64,000 bases of DNA, from positions 1-64,000 of the forward strand of contig SCQP01000012.1 of NCBI GenBank assembly GCA_004299485.1, in the 5' to 3' direction. A model generated the notes under the pieces. The model ran no database searches. It worked only from the letters and a program-made list of their open reading frames with translations, and was not told the DNA's origin. Position numbers and translations under genes: made by a program. Below, in pieces: positions 61,440-64,000 of this stretch. Position 1 is the first letter of the stretch. The number at the start of each line of letters is the position of its first letter. The stretch comes from Acidobacteriota bacterium. Its GTDB lineage: Bacteria; Acidobacteriota; Terriglobia; Terriglobales; SCQP01.

Positions 61440-62555
61440 CTAAGACTCTATTGTGGCTGTGGACGTATGGGACCCTGCTTCGCGCTGCGCGCTTCGCAGG
61501 GTGCCGCTGCTGCTGCGCAGCAGCGGCAGCGGCTTCATTACGGTGCGGTTGAGGATGGGGGCGATCTGGCGGACCGACTGCATCAGTGCGGCAAATTGCT
61601 CCGGGTACAACGACTGCATGCCGTCGCTGAGGGCTTCTTCGGGTTTGGGATGGACTTCGATGATGAGGCCGTCGGCGCCGACGGCGATGGCGGCGCGGCC
61701 GAGGGGCGTGACCTGGTTACGCTTGCCGGTGCCGTGGCTGGGGTCCACGAGGATGGGCAGATGGCTGAGGCGCTGGACCGCGGGGACGATGCTGAGATCG
61801 AGGGTGTTGCGGGTGTGGTCGGTAAAGGTGCGGATGCCGCGCTCGCACAGCGCCACCTGGTAATTCCCTTCCGCCATGATGTATTCGGCGGCCTGCAGGA
61901 GCTCGTCGAGGGTCGCCGAGAGGCCGCGCTTGAGGAGCACGGGTCTGGAGGCGCGGCCAGCGCACTTGAGGAGCGAATAGTTCTGCATGTTGCGCGCGCC
62001 GATCTGGATGACGTCGGCGTAGCGGGTCACCAGATCGAGGGAGCGTTCGTCGATGGCTTCGGTGACGATGAGCAGGCCGAAGCGATCGCGGACTTCGGCG
62101 AGGATCTTGAGGCCGTCTTCTTCCAGACCCTGGAAGGAGTAGGGCGAGGTGCGGGGCTTGAAGGCGCCGCCACGGAAAAAGTGCGCGCCGGCGGCGGCGA
62201 CGGCGGCGGCGGTGGCGAAGGTTTGCTCGCGGGTTTCGACCGCGCAGGGGCCGGCGATGATGGCCAAATCGGGACCGCCGATGGTGGCGGCGTAGCCGGG
62301 GAAAGAGATAACCGTGGTGTCGGGGCGCAACTCGCGGCTGACGAGCTTGTAGGGCTTGGTGACGATAATGACTTCGGCCACGCCGGGCATTTCGCCAAAG
62401 GCCGCCGGCTCGACCGGGCCCTGATTGCCGGTGATGCCGATGGCCGTGCGCTGCGCGCCGGGGATGGCGTGCGGGCGCATGCCCAGATAGGTAATGCGTG
62501 CGCAGACGGCCTGGATTTGCTCTTCGGTGGCGGCCGGCTGCATGACGATTAACAC
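61440..62555 (-). CDS. aroF: 3-deoxy-7-phosphoheptulonate (DAHP) synthase
   Basis: 371 residues from GTG 62555 (ATG 62543 possible). First enzyme of the shikimate pathway, condensing PEP and erythrose-4-phosphate. An N-terminal ferredoxin-like regulatory domain (residues 1-85) precedes the catalytic barrel, as in the Thermotoga-type I-beta enzyme: [69 protein letters not shown] and [13 protein letters not shown]. The last ~25 residues ([20 protein letters not shown]...) are not family-like and are encoded by repeat D copy 2. Confidence 0.95.
   Translation of the reverse strand: MLIVMQPAATEEQIQAVCARITYLGMRPHAIPGAQRTAIGITGNQGPVEPAAFGEMPGVAEVIIVTKPYKLVSRELRPDTTVISFPGYAATIGGPDLAIIAGPCAVETREQTFATAAAVAAAGAHFFRGGAFKPRTSPYSFQGLEEDGLKILAEVRDRFGLLIVTEAIDERSLDLVTRYADVIQIGARNMQNYSLLKCAGRASRPVLLKRGLSATLDELLQAAEYIMAEGNYQVALCERGIRTFTDHTRNTLDLSIVPAVQRLSHLPILVDPSHGTGKRNQVTPLGRAAIAVGADGLIIEVHPKPEEALSDGMQSLYPEQFAALMQSVRQIAPILNRTVMKPLPLLRSSSGTLRSAQREAGSHTSTATIES
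61472..61527 (-). repeat. Twin-hairpin repeat family D, copy 2 (inside aroF 3' end)
   Basis: 56 bases: stem ACCCTGC/GCAGGGT with a 17-base loop, then stem GCCGCTGCTGC/GCAGCAGCGGC with a 3-base loop. The same sizes as copy 1 (23096-23151), with stem bases changed in pairs. Read on the minus strand as Leu-Arg-Ser-Ala-Gln-Arg-Glu-Ala-Gly, the same frame as copy 1. Confidence 0.75.
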
Positions 62556-62653
62556 GTTTATCAGTTTATCAGTTGGTCAGTAAAAGGCTCGTCCGGCGGG
62601 GTCGTCGTGGGGTGCGGACCGCGTCGCTCGGGGGAATGGGGTAGGCTGCTGGG

Positions 62654-63421
62654 ATGGGTTCTTTCGAGGGGTTGCTGGCACGGTGGTTGCCGGAGTATGG
62701 CTGCGAGCCGGGCGAGGAGGTGGTGGCAACGCTGGCACGCTATCTGGAGCTGGTGGCGGCGGCGCAGGGGCGGGTAAGACTGGTGGGATCGATCGAACCG
62801 GAAGTGCTGGTGCGGCGGCATGTGGGGGAATCGGTGGCGCTGCTGCGATTGTGGCACGGCCACCACTTGCTGGAGCCGCCCTCCCGGTGGTCGGGCTGTG
62901 GCCGAGCGTCGCTCCCCGGCAACGGACGCCCGCTGGCGCTCAGGGCGTCTCCAAGTTGCCGCGTGTGGGCGCTTACGGGTGGGCGGGTGGTGGACCTGGG
63001 GTCGGGGGCGGGATTTCCGGGGCTGGTACTGGCGCTGGTGCGACCAGAACTAGAAACTACATTAGTAGAAGCAACGCACAAGAAGGCGGTATTTCTGGAA
63101 GAGGCGGTTGCGGAGCTGGGGTTGGCGGGGCGGGTGAGGGTGGAGAACCGGTTTGTAGCGCGGCAGCCGCCACGCGGGGAACGCACGCCGATCGCGGGGG
63201 CGGCGTTGGTGACGGTGCGGGCACTGGAGGGGATGGAGGAGGCGCCGCGCTGGCTGGGGCGCTGGTTGGACCCGGAGGCCGAGGCCGCTTTTTGGGTTAC
63301 GAGGGAGCGGGCGGAACAGTGGCGGCGGCAGTATCCGGCGTGGCGCTGGGGCGCGTTTGAGGCGCTGCCGGGAGCGCACAGCCGGGGCCTCGTGCTGGCG
63401 CAAAAACCGGCGGGAGTGTAG
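62654..63421 (+). CDS. rsmG: 16S rRNA (guanine527-N7)-methyltransferase with a ~37-residue repeat insertion
   Basis: 255 residues against about 210 usual for RsmG. The N-terminal helical part and RRHVGESVALL are followed by HGHHLLEPPSRWSGCGRAS... up to ASPSCR, encoded by repeat B copy 2 (62851-62963), and then the normal SAM motif VVDLGSGAGFPGLVLAL, THKKAVFLEEAVAELGL and VTVRALEG. The insert sits just before motif I at a loop, without breaking the frame. RsmG methylates G527 of 16S rRNA. The gene usually heads the rsmG-parA-parB block near the origin, as here. Confidence 0.92.
   Translation: MGSFEGLLARWLPEYGCEPGEEVVATLARYLELVAAAQGRVRLVGSIEPEVLVRRHVGESVALLRLWHGHHLLEPPSRWSGCGRASLPGNGRPLALRASPSCRVWALTGGRVVDLGSGAGFPGLVLALVRPELETTLVEATHKKAVFLEEAVAELGLAGRVRVENRFVARQPPRGERTPIAGAALVTVRALEGMEEAPRWLGRWLDPEAEAAFWVTRERAEQWRRQYPAWRWGAFEALPGAHSRGLVLAQKPAGV
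62851..62963 (+). repeat. Palindromic repeat family B, copy 2 (inside rsmG)
   Basis: Head GTGGC-ACG-GCCAC, then CACTTGCTGGAGCCGCCCTC, GCTCCCCGGCAACGGACGCC and CGCTGGCGCTCAGGGCGTCT, ending CCAAGTTGCCGCG. The last 40 bases resemble those of family A, so A and B are related. Confidence 0.85.
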
Positions 63422-63466
63422 CCCGCGCGGGCGGGCACGCGACCGGCAGGCCAGGCCATATCAGGG

Positions 63467-63577
63467 GTGGCTCGCCACTTTTTGCCCTGGTCGCTCCCGA
63501 TGGTCGCTTGGAGTGCGGGCTTCGATTCCCGGCAGGGTCCGCCCGCTGGCGCTCCGGGCTCCACCGAGCTGCCGCCA
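63467..63577 (+). repeat. Palindromic repeat family A, copy 5
   Basis: GTGGC-TC-GCCAC head and the full A body ending GAGCTGCCGCCA. It differs from copy 2 by a handful of bases (GATTCCCGGCAGG, CTCCGGGCTCCACCGAG). It lies between rsmG and the first parS site. Confidence 0.88.
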
Positions 63578-63596
63578 CTGGTTGTGCTCTGGGGAG

Positions 63597-63612
63597 TGTT
63601 CCACGTGAAACA
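63597..63612. other. parS centromere-like site 1
   Basis: TGTTCCACGTGAAACA, one mismatch to the consensus parS palindrome TGTTTCACGTGAAACA that binds ParB. It lies 277 bases upstream of parA. Confidence 0.9.
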
Positions 63613-63647
63613 CTCCAGCGGCCGGCTGACTGACTGAGAACGGCCGG

Positions 63648-63685
63648 GAGGAGGCGCCGCGCGGACTGGGGCGCTGGCTGGACCC
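63648..63685 (+). repeat. Duplicated 38-base fragment of rsmG between two parS sites
   Basis: Matches rsmG 63236-63273 at 35 of 38 bases and ends one base before the second parS palindrome. It is not part of an intact gene here. Confidence 0.75.
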
Positions 63686-63686
63686 A

Positions 63687-63702
63687 TGTTTCACGTGAAA
63701 CA
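63687..63702. other. parS centromere-like site 2 (perfect)
   Basis: TGTTTCACGTGAAACA, identical to the consensus ParB-binding parS site. Located 187 bases upstream of parA, between repeat A copies 5 and 6. Confidence 0.95.
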
Positions 63703-63730
63703 CTTTCTCCCTCGCCCGGTCGAACTGAAA

Positions 63731-63842
63731 AGTGGCTCGCCACTTTTTGCCTTGGTCGCTCCCGATGGTCGCTTGGAGCCCGGGCTTCGATTCCCGGCAG
63801 GGTCCGCCCGCTGGCGCTCAGGGCTCCTCCGAGCTGCCGCCA
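63731..63842 (+). repeat. Palindromic repeat family A, copy 6
   Basis: AGTGGC-TC-GCCACT head and the full A body ending GAGCTGCCGCCA. It lies 46 bases upstream of the parA start, in the parA promoter region. Confidence 0.88.
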
Positions 63843-63855
63843 ACTGATGTACTGA

Positions 63856-64000
<145 letters not shown>

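Noticed and set aside
63467-63842. CRISPR-like array formed by the two A repeats
   Set aside because: Only two copies, about 110 bases long, with unrelated spacing and no cas genes; they belong to a dispersed repeat family.

Overview
The window is high-GC bacterial chromosome, most likely from an acidobacterium (Acidobacteriota, Terriglobia-like). The clues are three large VPS10/BNR-propeller 'glycosyl hydrolase' genes, an ADOP-type MacB/FtsX permease (a family named after acidobacteria) divergent from a Ser/Thr kinase with a beta-propeller sensor domain, a dnaK-dnaJ-hspR operon, frequent GTG/TTG starts and many interspersed palindromic repeats. The right end (dnaN, gyrB, rsmG, two parS sites, start of parA) suggests the replication-origin side of the chromosome; no oriC or dnaA was seen.

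Layout. 1-8.2 kb: surface-polysaccharide locus. dTDP-L-rhamnose genes (rfbB, rfbC, rfbA, rfbD) are interleaved with GDP-D-glycero-D-manno-heptose genes (hddC, gmhA, hddA), an initiating undecaprenyl-phosphate sugar transferase and sugar or small-molecule methyltransferases. 8.3-12.5 kb: dnaK-dnaJ-hspR and pgpA. 12.6-16.7 kb: an XRE-ImmA-methyltransferase-like operon with its own operator, a B12-binding radical SAM gene whose TGA 'stop' is very probably selenocysteine (tail Cys-Sec-Ala-Glu-Pro with a SECIS-like hairpin), and an SDR gene. 16.9-26.6 kb: BrnTA, secreted and membrane proteins, a DedA-like protein, a CaxA-like Ca2+/H+ antiporter, a folP-GNAT fusion and ribosomal protein S1. 26.7-37 kb: a VapBC45-like pair, two VPS10 genes and a phytoene-desaturase-like oxidoreductase. 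37-43.9 kb: a complete trans-4-hydroxyproline catabolic locus with its GntR regulator. 43.9-45.7 kb: a decayed island and a nucleotidyltransferase pair. 45.7-56.5 kb: ADOP permease, kinase, VapBC, a third VPS10 gene, Phd/ParE and a frameshifted HEPN-like/nuclease pair. 56.5-64 kb: gyrB, dnaN, lolA, aroF, rsmG, parS and parA.

Two observations stand out. The first is the unrecognised selenoprotein end of the radical SAM gene. The second is a set of palindromic repeat families (called A, B, C and D here) that lie between genes and also inside open coding sequences: four insertions in one VPS10 gene, one in rsmG, one at the C-terminus of the DAHP synthase and one in a secreted protein. They behave like the Rickettsia palindromic elements but have different sequences. 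No transposase, CRISPR array, tRNA or rRNA was seen.
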